Assembly: GCF_001426245.1 (NCBI RefSeq)
Contig: NZ_LMCM01000008.1
Location: 310,001 to 374,000 of the forward strand
DNA length: 64,000 nt
Direction of reading: 5' to 3'
Source: Phycicoccus sp. Root101
GTDB taxonomy: Bacteria; Actinomycetota; Actinomycetes; Actinomycetales; Dermatophilaceae
The translations under genes were made by a program, and so were the position numbers. The first letter of the stretch is position 1; every line of letters starts with the position of its first letter. Shown here one piece after another: positions 50,977 to 61,474 of the stretch. The notes beneath the pieces were generated by a model. That model saw nothing but the letters and a program-made list of their open reading frames with translations, did not search any database and was not told the DNA's origin.

Positions 50977-53490
50977 TCAGGGCGTCGTCGGGCAGACGAC
51001 GGCCGAGCCGGCCCCCGACGCGGTGCGCTCGGCGAGCTGGTCCGCGCCCCGCTCGCGGGCGAGGTTGAAGTCGAGCCAGTCGCCGCGGACCGGCACCTGG
51101 AGGCCGCGCACCGCGCAGGCGAACTCGGCGTCCGGCAGCCGGACGATCGCGGGGAGGGCGTCCGCGGACAGCGACCGCAGGTAGGCGTAGTCGACGGGAG
51201 TGGTGGCCTGCGTGCGGGAGAGGTTGTGCTCGGCGATGTAGAGGTCCGGGTTGACCAGGGCCAGGCCCAGCAGCCCGAGCGCTCCGGTCCGGACGGCGAC
51301 CGGGACGAGCCACCGGCGCCCGCCCACGACCCCGGCGACGAGCACCATCACCAGCACGAGGCCGAGCCAGCCCTCGAAGACCGAGACGAGCAGCCGGAGC
51401 CGGGTGAAGCCGTACGCCTCCTCGTAGAGGCTCATCCGGTGCAGGGCGGAGACGACCACGACGATGGTCATCAGGCACAGGGCGCCGAGCGCCACGTCAC
51501 GGCGCCGCGACGGCTCGGCCTTGTGGCTGGCCCAGGCGACGACGGTGAGGGTGAGCACGGTCGCCACGGTCAGCTGGCCGAACCCCTCGTGGACGTAGTC
51601 GGCATACGTCAGCCCGGTCGTCCGCTGGAGGTAGTCGTGGCCACCGAAGAGCGCGGTCGCCTGGGCCACGAGGAAGGCGGCGAAGACGGCGTTGACGGCC
51701 GCGATCGGGGCCAGCCACTCGAAGGGGCGGCGGCTGGGACGCAGCCGCGGCTGGAGGCGGTCGACGGCTGGTGGGGCGAGGCCCACGTAGGCCGCCGCGA
51801 GGGTGCCGCCCGCGACGAAGAGGGCCAGGGCCGTGCGGGCGGGCAGGTCGTTCCAGGTGATGTCCGGGGTGATCGCGTCGACCCAGGTCGCGAAGAGGGC
51901 ATCCGCTGAGGCGAACAGCGACCCGAACACGAGGAGCAGGACGGCGGACAGGAGCCCTGCGCGCACGGCCGGGAGCCAGCTCTGCGTGCCGCCGCGGGGA
52001 CGCAGCGTGCGCCCCAGCCAGGGGAGACCGCGCAGGCCGGCCAGGGGGACGGCCACGGCGGACCCGACGGTGCCGAGGACGGAGCTCGCACGGGTCGAGC
52101 CCACGGCGACGAGGGCCAGCGCAGCCAGCAGGCAGAGCACCGTGATCCACGCGGCGTCGCGCAGCACCAGGGTGACGAGCAGCAGGACGACGACGGCGAC
52201 GTCGGCGGTGTCCGTCCAGGACCAGGTGCCCCTGCCGGCCCGGCGGGTGCGCGTCGCGAGCACCGTGGCGCAGATGGCCGCGAGCACGAGTGCTGCGCCG
52301 AGCCCGATGCGGTGGTCGGGCAGCACCAGGGCGGCGAGGATGCCGGACGCGGCAGCTGCCCCCACGAGGCCCGGCCGGCGCCGGTCCGCGTCGGGCCAGA
52401 ACGCGGTGAGGGTGTCACGGGCGGGCGCGGGAAGGGGTGGCTGCGAGGGTGCCGGCGGGGTCAGGGTGCTCATGACGGGCTCCTTGGTCGTGGTCGGACG
52501 GGTGGGGTCGACGGGTAGCAGCACCTCGATGCGGCAGCCGTGCTCACTGTCGGCGACGGCGATGGTGCCGCCGTGCAGCTGGACGACCCAGCGCGAGATG
52601 GCCAGGCCCAGCCCGGTGCCGCTGTTGTGGGCTGCGCTCGTGGTGAACCGCTCGAACACGAGGCCGCGTTCGGCCGGCGCGATGCCCGGTCCGTCGTCGG
52701 CGACGTCGAGGCGGACCCGGTCGCCCTCGGCGACGGCCGCCACCCTGATCTCGCCGTCGCGCGGGCTGTGGCGGGCAGCGTTGTCGAGGAGGTTGGCGAG
52801 CAGCTGGTGCAGGCGGTCCGCGTCCGCCGACAGCCGCAGTCCGGGAGGTGAGACCACCACGGAGTAGCGCAGGCCGTCGGTCCGGGCCTGCGCGACGGCT
52901 TCCTCGAGGAGCTCGGCGACGTCCACCTTCGCGACCTGGAGGGGTGTCACGCCCTCCTCCACGCGGGACAGGTCGAGGAGGTCGCCGACCAGGCGACCCA
53001 GTCGCTCGGTCTGGGCCAGGGCTGACCGCAGCTCCTCGGGGCCGGGTTCGGAGACGCCGTCGACGAGGTTCTCCAGGACGGCCTGGAGCGCGGAGATCGG
53101 GGTCCGCAGCTCGTGCGAGACGTTGGCGACGAGGTCGCGACGGTGCCGGTCCACCAGCTCGAGGGTCGCCGACATCCGGTTGAACGCCCGCGCCAGCTCG
53201 CCCACCTCGTCGCCGGAGGTGGCGCGCACGCGCTGGGAGTAGTCCCCCTGCGCCATGCGCTGCGCCGCCACCGTCATCTCCCGCAGCGGCGAGGTCATGC
53301 CGCGGGCCAGCAGCTGGGTGACCACGAGGGCGGCCACGACCGCGACCGGCACCGTCGCCCACGGCGAGACGCCGAGGCGCGTGCCCACCACGGCGAGGAC
53401 CGACGCCACGGTGATCGTCACGGCGACCAGCAGGCCGAGCTTGGTCTTGATGGAACGGGCCCGGTCGAGGGGACGCAGGTCGTAGTTCAC
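50977..53490 (-). CDS. Sensor histidine kinase fused to DUF4153/DUF4173-like polytopic protein
   Basis: 837 residues in one uninterrupted frame. Residues 1-339 are a complete kinase: two membrane helices, HAMP, LVANVSHELRTPISALQAVLENLV, NLLDNAARHSP, DDGPGIAPAERGLVFERF and SGTGLGLAISRWVVQLHGG. From residue 340 (MSTLTPPAP) it becomes an 11-12-helix membrane protein with EGFGQLTVATVLTL and LYEEAYGFTRLRLLV, as in DUF4153/DUF4173 proteins. The internal ATG 52473 has AAGGAG six bases before it, so a free second protein could also be made. GTG 53490 overlaps the response-regulator stop (GTGA). Confidence 0.82.
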   Translation of the reverse strand: MNYDLRPLDRARSIKTKLGLLVAVTITVASVLAVVGTRLGVSPWATVPVAVVAALVVTQLLARGMTSPLREMTVAAQRMAQGDYSQRVRATSGDEVGELARAFNRMSATLELVDRHRRDLVANVSHELRTPISALQAVLENLVDGVSEPGPEELRSALAQTERLGRLVGDLLDLSRVEEGVTPLQVAKVDVAELLEEAVAQARTDGLRYSVVVSPPGLRLSADADRLHQLLANLLDNAARHSPRDGEIRVAAVAEGDRVRLDVADDGPGIAPAERGLVFERFTTSAAHNSGTGLGLAISRWVVQLHGGTIAVADSEHGCRIEVLLPVDPTRPTTTKEPVMSTLTPPAPSQPPLPAPARDTLTAFWPDADRRRPGLVGAAAASGILAALVLPDHRIGLGAALVLAAICATVLATRTRRAGRGTWSWTDTADVAVVVLLLVTLVLRDAAWITVLCLLAALALVAVGSTRASSVLGTVGSAVAVPLAGLRGLPWLGRTLRPRGGTQSWLPAVRAGLLSAVLLLVFGSLFASADALFATWVDAITPDITWNDLPARTALALFVAGGTLAAAYVGLAPPAVDRLQPRLRPSRRPFEWLAPIAAVNAVFAAFLVAQATALFGGHDYLQRTTGLTYADYVHEGFGQLTVATVLTLTVVAWASHKAEPSRRRDVALGALCLMTIVVVVSALHRMSLYEEAYGFTRLRLLVSVFEGWLGLVLVMVLVAGVVGGRRWLVPVAVRTGALGLLGLALVNPDLYIAEHNLSRTQATTPVDYAYLRSLSADALPAIVRLPDAEFACAVRGLQVPVRGDWLDFNLARERGADQLAERTASGAGSAVVCPTTP

Positions 53491-54173
53491 GCGCCCGGCT
53501 CCAGGGCGTAGCCGACGCCGTGGACCGTGCGGACGCGGTCGGCGCCGAGCTTGCGGCGCAACGACTTCACGTGGCTGTCGACGGTGCGGGTGCCGGAGGC
53601 GTCGGCCCAGCCCCACACCTCGGCGAGCAGTGCCTCCCTGGACAGGACGGTGCCGGGACGGGCGGCGAGGCAGGCGAGCAGGTCGAACTCGGTGGGGGTG
53701 AGGTGCACCTCGGCGTCGCCCGCCCAGACCCTGCGCTGCGCGCCGTCGATCCGCAGGCCGTTGACGGCGACGGTGGGGGCGGGGGCGTGCGCCTCGGCAG
53801 CCCGCTCGACCCGGCGCAGCAGGACGCGGAGCCGGGCCACGAGCTCGCGCATCGAGAACGGCTTGGTCATGTAGTCGTCCGCGCCGATGCCGAGGCCCAC
53901 CAGCAGGTCGGTCTCGTCGTCGCGTGCGGTAAGCATGAGGACCGGCACCGGTCGGGTCGCCTGGAGGCGGCGGCACACCTCGAGCCCGTCGAGCCCCGGC
54001 AGCATGACGTCGAGGACGACGACCTGGGGGTCCCACGTCGCGGCGTGGTCGAGGGCCACCAGCCCGTCGTGCACCTGCTGCGCGTCGAAGCCCTCGGCGA
54101 CGAGGCGGGCGGTGATGGCGTCGGCGATGGTCGGCTCGTCCTCGACGACCAGGACACGGGGTGGATGGCTCAC
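53487..54173 (-). CDS. OmpR-family response regulator
   Basis: 228 residues. Receiver VLVVEDEPTIADAITARLVAEGF, phospho-Asp in VVVLDVMLPGLDG, LMLTARDD, MTKPFS; winged helix LTPTEFDLLACLAARPGTVLSREALLAEVWGWADASGTRTVDSHVKSLRRKL...VHGVGYAL. Overlap with the kinase identifies the pair. Leaderless GTG start (TACGCT six bases upstream). Confidence 0.93.
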   Translation of the reverse strand: MSHPPRVLVVEDEPTIADAITARLVAEGFDAQQVHDGLVALDHAATWDPQVVVLDVMLPGLDGLEVCRRLQATRPVPVLMLTARDDETDLLVGLGIGADDYMTKPFSMRELVARLRVLLRRVERAAEAHAPAPTVAVNGLRIDGAQRRVWAGDAEVHLTPTEFDLLACLAARPGTVLSREALLAEVWGWADASGTRTVDSHVKSLRRKLGADRVRTVHGVGYALEPGA

Positions 54174-54179
54174 GGTTCG

Positions 54180-54185
54180 AGCGTA
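54180..54185 (-). promoter_or_regulatory. Leaderless-type -10 (TACGCT) of the response regulator
   Basis: Minus strand TACGCT, six bases, then GTG 54173. Confidence 0.5.
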
Positions 54186-54310
54186 GGAGGAGCGCGAGGA
54201 GGGTCGGCGGAGATCATGTGAAGGTTCTGTGCAGATGTGTGAGGCGTCGGTCCTCGAGGGCCCCCAGGTGCCGGCGGCTGTGCTGATCCGCGCGGTGCGG
54301 CCGTCCCCGT

Positions 54311-54316
54311 TAGGGT
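54311..54316 (+). promoter_or_regulatory. Leaderless-type -10 (TAGGGT) of ispE
   Basis: TAGGGT, seven bases, then ATG 54324. Confidence 0.6.
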
Positions 54317-54323
54317 TGCGACC

Positions 54324-55258
54324 ATGACCTCTGCCGCCGTGATGCCGTCGTCCGTGACGGTGCGGGTCCCGGCCAAGGTCAACCTCGAGCTGCTCGTCGG
54401 TGCGCCCCGTGAGGACGGCTACCACCCGCTGGCGACCGTCTACCACGCCGTGAGCCTCTACGACGAGGTCACCGTCGCCGCCGCGGACGACTGGGGGGTG
54501 GGGGTCTCGGGCCCGCAGTCCCTCGGGGTGCCGGTGGACGAGAGCAACCTCGCCCTCCGGGCCGCGCGCATGCTCGCCGAGGTCGGCGAGGTGCGCGAGC
54601 CCGTGCACGTGAGCATCCGCAAGGACATCCCCGTGATGGGCGGTATGGCGGGTGGTTCGGCCGACGCCGCGGCCGCCCTGGTCGCGTGCGACCGGCTGTG
54701 GGGGCTGGCGCTGCCCCGGACCGAGCTCGAGCACATCGCGGCCGAGCTCGGGAGCGACGTCCCCTTCCTGCTCTCCGGCGGCACCTCGATGGGATCCGGG
54801 CGCGGCGAGGTGCTGGCACCAGTGCTGGCGCGGGGCAGCTTCCACTGGGTGTTCGCGCTCAGCGAGACCGGACTGTCCACGCCGGCCGTGTACGCCGAGT
54901 GCGACCGGCTGCGCGGCGACAAGGCCGTCAAGGACCCCTCATCGAGCCCGCAGATGATGCAGGCACTGCGCTCCGGCGACCCGCGGGCCCTCGGCGAGGC
55001 GCTTCAGAACGACCTGCAGGCGGCGGCGATCTCGCTCATGCCGGCGCTGGGTGACGTGCTCGACGCAGGCCTGGAGTTCGGGGCCCTCGGCGGCGTCGTC
55101 TCCGGTTCGGGACCGACCGTGGCGTTCGTGGTGGAGAACAACGAGGCCGCCCTCGACCTGGCCGTGTCGCTGACGGCCTCGGGCGCGGTGCAGGACGTCC
55201 GGCGCGCCACCGGCCCCGCGCACGGTGCCCACGAGATCAGCGGACCGCGGCCCGGCTG

Positions 55259-55259
<1 letters not shown>
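54324..55259 (+). CDS. ispE: 4-(cytidine 5'-diphospho)-2-C-methyl-D-erythritol kinase
   Basis: 311 residues, GHMP kinase: VRVPAKVNLELLVGAPREDGYHPLATVYHAVSLYD, the ATP loop PVMGGMAGGSADAAAALVA, ELGSDVPFLLSGG and GVVSGSGPTVAFV. Phosphorylates CDP-ME in the MEP isoprenoid pathway. Stop overlaps the ABC-F start by one base (TGATG). Confidence 0.95.
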
Positions 55260-57079
<1,820 letters not shown>

Positions 57080-57085
57080 GGAGCC

Positions 57086-57607
57086 TCAGACCTCGAACGG
57101 CGAGAGGAGGCGGCGCAGCATCGCCGCAAGCTCCTCGTGGTCCTTGGGGGACAGCTCGGCGAGCAGCGTGCGCTCGCGGTCGAGGAGGTCGGCCATCGCG
57201 GCGTCAACGGCCTGCTGCCCCGCCGGGGTGAGCCGGACGATGACGCCGCGGCGGTCGGTGGGGTCGGGGCTGCGGCCGACGAGGCCGCGACGCTCGAGCC
57301 GGTCCACGCGGTTGGTCATGGTGCCGCTGGTGACGAGGGTCTGGCGGATCAGCTGCCCGGGGGAGAGCTCGTAGGGGTCGCCGGCGCGGCGCAGGGCCGA
57401 GAGGACGTCGAACTCCCAACCCTCGAGCTGGTGCAGCGCGAACGCCTGCGCGCGGTCGAGGTCCAGGCGGCGGGCGAGGCGGGAGACGCGGGAGAACACC
57501 TGCAACGGGGCGACGTCGAGGTCGGGGCGCTCGCGCCGCCAGGCCTCGACGATGTGGTCCACGTCGTCGGCCGGTGGCACGACCGGTCCTGGGCGTCGGG
57601 GACTCAT
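57086..57607 (-). CDS. MarR-family transcriptional regulator
   Basis: 173 residues. Winged helix: LHQLEGWEFDVLSALRRAGDPYELSPGQLIRQTLVTSGTMTNRVDRLERRGLVGRSPDPTDRRGVIVRLTPAGQQAVD. No Cys, so not a thiol sensor; the ligand is probably a small aromatic or acidic molecule. ATG 57607 chosen. It faces the trans-aconitate methyltransferase gene across a double palindrome and likely controls both. Confidence 0.88.
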   Translation of the reverse strand: MSPRRPGPVVPPADDVDHIVEAWRRERPDLDVAPLQVFSRVSRLARRLDLDRAQAFALHQLEGWEFDVLSALRRAGDPYELSPGQLIRQTLVTSGTMTNRVDRLERRGLVGRSPDPTDRRGVIVRLTPAGQQAVDAAMADLLDRERTLLAELSPKDHEELAAMLRRLLSPFEV

Positions 57608-57627
57608 GGCGAGAACTGTACCCCTCA

Positions 57628-57648
57628 TCAAGTATCTTGATATCAAGA
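57628..57648. promoter_or_regulatory. Overlapping palindromic operators between marR and tam
   Basis: TCTTGATATCAAGA (57635-57648) is a perfect 14-bp palindrome and overlaps TCAAG-TAT-CTTGA (57628-57640). AT-rich, in the only spacer between the two genes, with MarR-type symmetry. Confidence 0.75.
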
Positions 57649-57671
57649 GAAGTGAGGGGCATCATGAGGAC

Positions 57672-58478
57672 ATGAGCACCCACTGGGACCCGACGCAGTA
57701 CGCCAAGTTCTCCGACCACCGGTCGCGCCCCTTCGGGGACCTCATGGCCCGGGTCGGTGCGAGCTCGCCCGGTCTGGTCGTCGACCTCGGTTGCGGCAAC
57801 GGCCCGCTGACGTTGGGGCTCGCCCGCCGGTGGCCCGACGCGCGCGTCGTGGGCGTGGACCACTCGCCGGAGATGTTGGACGCGGCTCGAGAGCTCGACG
57901 CCGAGGGGCGCGTCGAGTGGGTGGAGGCCGATGTCGCGTCGTGGGACGTGGGCTCGCTCGGGGCGGCCCCGGACGTCATCGTCACCAACGCGACGCTGCA
58001 GTGGGTGCCCGGTCACCTCGCGCTCGTCCGCGCCTGGGTGCAGGCGCTCGCTCCCGGCGGCTGGTTCGCGATGCAGGTGCCCGGCAACAACGACGCTCCC
58101 TCTCACGCGCTCATGCGTGAGACGGCGGCGGACCACCCCGCGGCCGACCGGCTCGCTCCTGCGCTCGACCGGCTGGCCGTCCACGACCCGGCCCGGTACG
58201 TCGTGGAGCTCGGCGCCCTCGGCTGCGAGGTCGACGGGTGGGAGACGACCTACCAGCACGTCCTCGACCCGGGCGGTGCGCAGGACAACCCGGTGCTCGA
58301 GTGGGTGCGAGGGACCGGGCTGCGGCCGGTCCTCGAGGCGCTCGACGACGAGACGGAACGAGCGGCGTTCCTGGCGGACTACGACGCGCGGCTCCGCGCG
58401 GCATACCCCCGCACGCCGGTGGGGGTGATCCTGGCGTTCCGGCGGGTGTTCGCCGTGGCCCACCGCACCGGTGCCTGA
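57672..58478 (+). CDS. tam: Trans-aconitate 2-methyltransferase
   Basis: 268 residues. Begins STHWDPTQYAKFSDHRSRPFGDLMARV, the Tam signature; SAM motif I VVDLGCGNGPLTLGLARRWP, ARVVGVDHSPEMLDAAR, VTNATLQWVPGHLALVRAWVQALAPGGWFAMQVPGNNDAPSHALMRE. Detoxifies trans-aconitate, an aconitase inhibitor, by methyl esterification in the cytoplasm. Divergent from the MarR gene, likely its repressor. Confidence 0.9.
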   Translation: MSTHWDPTQYAKFSDHRSRPFGDLMARVGASSPGLVVDLGCGNGPLTLGLARRWPDARVVGVDHSPEMLDAARELDAEGRVEWVEADVASWDVGSLGAAPDVIVTNATLQWVPGHLALVRAWVQALAPGGWFAMQVPGNNDAPSHALMRETAADHPAADRLAPALDRLAVHDPARYVVELGALGCEVDGWETTYQHVLDPGGAQDNPVLEWVRGTGLRPVLEALDDETERAAFLADYDARLRAAYPRTPVGVILAFRRVFAVAHRTGA

Positions 58479-58498
58479 CCGCCGGGCGCGCCAGCGGC

Positions 58499-59161
58499 CT
58501 ACTTGGCGGTGATGGCGAGGGTCGGCTTGTTCTCGAGGTTGGCGAGGCCGTTCCACGCGAGGTTGACGAGGTGGGCGGCGACGTCGGCCTTCTTCATCTT
58601 GCGCGAGTCGAGCCACCACTGGCCGGTGAGGGCCACCATGCCGACGAGCATCTGGGCATAGAGGGGGGCGGTCTTGGGGTCGATCTTCCGGCGCTTGAAC
58701 TCGGCCGCGAGGATGTGCTCGACCTGGCTCGCGACGTCGGACATGAGGCTCGCGAACGAACCGGTCGACTGCCCGGGCGGGCTGTCGCGGACGAGGATCC
58801 GGAACCCGTCGGTGGAGCTCTCGATGTAGTCGAGCAGGGCCATGGCTGCGCGTTCCAGGGTCTGGCGACTGTTGAGGTCGGCGGTCAGCGCTCCGGTGAC
58901 GAGGGTGAGGAGGGCGGCGATCTCACGGTCGACCACGACGGCGTACAAGCCCTCCTTGCCCCCGAAGTGCTCGTAGACGACCGGCTTGGAGACGTTGGCC
59001 TTCGCGGCGATCTCCTCGACGGTCGTACCCTCGAAACCCTTGTCGGCAAACAACTTCCTGCCCACGTCGATGAGCTGCTCGCGACGCTGCTTCCCGGTCA
59101 TGCGCGACTTCGCGACCGTGGTCACGGGCTTGTCATGGCTGCTGCTCACACGCTCCATCAT
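58499..59161 (-). CDS. TetR-family transcriptional regulator
   Basis: 220 residues. DNA-binding domain GKQRREQLIDVGRKLFADKGFEGTTVEEIAAKANVSKPVVYEHFGGKEGLYAVVVDREI; C-terminal ligand domain with TGQWWLDSRKMKKADVAAHLVNLAWNGL. The helix-turn-helix is textbook; the target is unknown, possibly itself. Several starts are close together (ATG 59161, ATG 59158, GTG 59149); GGAG lies just before the last. Confidence 0.88.
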   Translation of the reverse strand: MMERVSSSHDKPVTTVAKSRMTGKQRREQLIDVGRKLFADKGFEGTTVEEIAAKANVSKPVVYEHFGGKEGLYAVVVDREIAALLTLVTGALTADLNSRQTLERAAMALLDYIESSTDGFRILVRDSPPGQSTGSFASLMSDVASQVEHILAAEFKRRKIDPKTAPLYAQMLVGMVALTGQWWLDSRKMKKADVAAHLVNLAWNGLANLENKPTLAITAK

Positions 59162-59276
59162 GCCTGTTGCCCCCGCCCCGCCCGACCGGTGTGCCGCGTG
59201 GCCGGACCGTGAGGTCCAGCGGGGTGAGGGCACCGCCGCGGATTGGCTACCCTTTGCAGGTCCCTCTGCGGGACGT

Positions 59277-59355
59277 TCCCCGGTTGGTCTGCTGGCAGGG
59301 CCCGCCTGACTTTGAATCAGGACAAGCGACGTAGGTTCGATTCCTACCCGGGGAG
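59277..59355 (+). tRNA. tRNA-Gln-like gene (anticodon TTG), atypical
   Basis: 79 nt. Acceptor TCCCCGG pairs with CCGGGGA, giving U1-A72, with G73, both tRNA-Gln identity features. Anticodon stem CCTGA/TCAGG encloses CTTTGAA, anticodon TTG (reads CAA). T arm GTAGGTTCGATTCCTAC is standard. Unusual: a D arm with T at position 14, an extra base before the 3' D-stem strand, and nine bases (ACAAGCGAC) in the variable region where class I tRNAs have four or five. TACCCT at 59248-59253 is a possible -10. May be functional, diverged or a pseudo-tRNA. Confidence 0.65.
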
Positions 59356-59454
59356 CGCCGTTCTGAGGCGCGCGGGTTACTCCAGCCCCGGGGCGGACCA
59401 TCGGAGGGTGTTGCTCCGCTCGTGCCTTGTGGCTCGACGTGGGACGCTCCGGTG

Positions 59455-60132
59455 ATGGGGGAGCTGTCGGTCGCTCGCGTGCTCTGGTTGCTGGGGCAGG
59501 ACGAGCAGCTGTTCCGGCCGCGGGTCGGTGCGATGGGGGTCGCCGTGGCCGCGGCGGCGCTCGTCGACGTCGTCGGCAGTGGTGCGGCAACGTGGGTCGA
59601 CTCGTCCGGCCAGCCCGAGGTCGTATGCACCGGTGAGTCGCCTTCGGACGCGCTCATCGGGCGCTGGGCTGCCGCGCTCGAGGAGTCCGGAGGGAGGGAG
59701 CCGCTCCGAGTCATCCACGCCATCAACGCCATGGGTTCCCAGAACTGGGACGCCGTCGGCGCGGACCTGGCGAGGCAGGGGATGGCCGAGGAGGTCCCGC
59801 GTCCCGTGCGGCGATGGATGGCGCCACGACGCAGGCCCGACCTCGCCGTCGCGCGCCGGGAGCGGGCGAGGCTCCTCGCCGTGATCGGAGGCCGTGGCAC
59901 CGCCTCTGCGCAGGAGGAAGGCGTGCTCGCCGTGGCCTGGTGCGCGGGGATCGCCGAACACGTCCTCAGCACGAACGCCTTCACGGACTCGGGGGTCATC
60001 GAGCCCACGCGGAGGTTCCTCGCCAACAGCGCGCTGGTGCCCAGGCTCGAACCCGCGGTGTCCTACCTGGTGAGCATGGGCCCGCTCCTCGGCATGGACG
60101 GGAACCCCGGCTGGAGTGGCCCGGGCGGCTGA
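59455..60132 (+). CDS. GPP34 (GOLPH3-like) family protein
   Basis: 225 residues. N-terminal LSVARVLWLLGQDEQLFRPRVGAMGVAVAAAALVDVVGSGAATWVD, then HAINAMGSQNWDAVGADLARQGMAEEV and RARLLAVI...EEGVLAVAWCAG..., the arrangement of bacterial GPP34 proteins, related to the eukaryotic phosphoinositide-binding GOLPH3. Bacterial role unknown. ATG 59455 or the overlapping GTG 59452. Confidence 0.7.
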   Translation: MGELSVARVLWLLGQDEQLFRPRVGAMGVAVAAAALVDVVGSGAATWVDSSGQPEVVCTGESPSDALIGRWAAALEESGGREPLRVIHAINAMGSQNWDAVGADLARQGMAEEVPRPVRRWMAPRRRPDLAVARRERARLLAVIGGRGTASAQEEGVLAVAWCAGIAEHVLSTNAFTDSGVIEPTRRFLANSALVPRLEPAVSYLVSMGPLLGMDGNPGWSGPGG

Positions 60133-60279
60133 GGTCACCTGCAGTCCAGAGCGCCGGAGTGGCCTTCGCCGTCGCCCTCTCGTCGTCGCCTTCGTCGCTG
60201 CGCTCGCTGCGATGTGGGCGCCGGCGTGGCAGTTCAAGGAGCTAACCTGACCGCGACGGTCGCGTCCGGCTGGGTCGCG

Positions 60280-60455
60280 TCAGCCGCCGAGCGCCCCCGC
60301 CATGACAGCCCCGCAGGAGGCCGCGAGCATCAGGGAGTGCTGGCCGGCGGGCGTCCGCAACAGGATGCCGCGGCCCCGAACGTCAGGACCTCGGTCTCGT
60401 CCACCTCGGCGGCCGTCGCCACGAGCGTTCTTCGCAGCGAGTCGCTCAGGGACAT
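60280..60455 (-). pseudogene. Small unknown gene broken by a one-base frameshift
   Basis: Read from ATG 60455, one frame gives MSLSDSLRRTLVATAAEVDETEVLTFGA and then turns incoherent; the adjacent frame continues GILLRTPAGQHSLMLAASCGAVMAGALGG to TGA at 60280. Total length is one base short of 59 codons, so one inserted base near 60380 would restore a 58-residue protein. Either a real decay event or a sequencing error in a GC-rich run. Family unknown. Confidence 0.5.
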
Positions 60456-60473
60456 GCCGGCGAGTATGCCGCG

Positions 60474-61190
60474 TCAGGCTGGGTTCGCGGTTCGGAGGCA
60501 GAACTCGTTCCCGTCGGGATCGGTCATGGCGACCCAGCCCTCGCCGCACTACCCGACGCTCGACCTCGCGGCGCCGAGGGAGAGGAGGCGCTCGACCTCA
60601 TCGGTGTCGCCTGCTGAGTGCGGGGCGAGGTTGAGGTGCAGCCGGTTCTTCGCGAGCTTGGGGTGGAAGGGCGGTCCGCCCCAGCTGATCTTCGATCCAC
60701 CGTCCGCGGCCTGGATGGCCGTCTCCTCGTCCTGGTCCCAGACCAGCGGCCAACCCAGGGCCTCGCTCCAGAAGTAGCCCACCTGTTGGCTGCCGTCGGA
60801 GGAGAAGGCGCCGATCCGGCCGGTGCCGCGCAGGAAGTTGTTCGTCGGCTCCACGACGCAGAACTCATTGCCCTCCGGGTCCGCCAGGACGACGTGCTCC
60901 TCCTCGGGCAGCTGTCCGACATCGAGGTGTCGTCCGCCGGCCGCGAGGGCGCGCGCCACCGTGTCCTGCTGGTCCTGCAGCGACAGGGTCATCAGGTCGA
61001 AGTGGATCTGGTTCGGCCGGGTCTTCGGGACCTCCGTGGGCAGGAAGCGGACCTGGAGCTGCCCGTCGTCACCGGGGAGCAGGGTCACCCCGTCGCCGGC
61101 GACGTCCCGGCCGAGCACGCTCGCCCAGAACCCCGCGAGGCGACGTGGGTGCCGCGCGTCGAAGCAGAGCTCCACCAGCCGGCTGGTCAT
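60474..61190 (-). pseudogene. Two-domain VOC-family gene interrupted by an in-frame amber codon
   Basis: From ATG 61190 (GGAGG upstream), MTSRLVELCFDARHPRRLAGFWASVLGRD opens a tandem VOC protein; the first module ends VLADPEGNEFCVVEP, the second starts GYFWSEALGWPLVWDQDE. At 60549-60551 a TAG follows ...GAARSSVG, but the same frame continues CGEGWVAMTDPDGNEFCLRTANPA and TGA at 60474, the expected end of module two including its metal-ligand Glu. A CAG-to-TAG change explains it. Unless read through, the product is 213 residues and lacks the final strand. Confidence 0.75.
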
Positions 61191-61474
61191 CGCGCCTCCG
61201 AGTTCGATCGGCCCAGCGGGTGCTGCCCTCACCCGGGGTTTCCACTGATCGACGCTAGGCCTCGGTTCATGGGGACGCAACGGAATTCCGACCGGCCGTC
61301 CCGTCGCGTTCAACGCTGTCGGCGCAGTCGGTCCAGAGACGGTCACCCGCACGGGCTCCCCTCCTCGGGCCCGACCCGCAGGCGCCCTCGGAGCCTTTCG
61401 CCAACCCGGAAGGCGCTCGGCGCCGAACTCCTCCCCGTGGCCGTCACATCGACCACCTGATCCGGAGGCATCAC
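61191..61474. other. Intergenic region upstream of the cupredoxin cluster
   Basis: No supportable gene on either strand. It holds the promoter for the downstream copper-protein cluster; the only clear element is the ribosome site GGAGG before ATG 61475. Slightly lower GC around 61259-61295. Confidence 0.5.

Noticed and set aside
60214-60777. Plus-strand open frame across the broken genes
   Set aside because: No recognisable protein; the minus strand carries VOC motifs in the same DNA.
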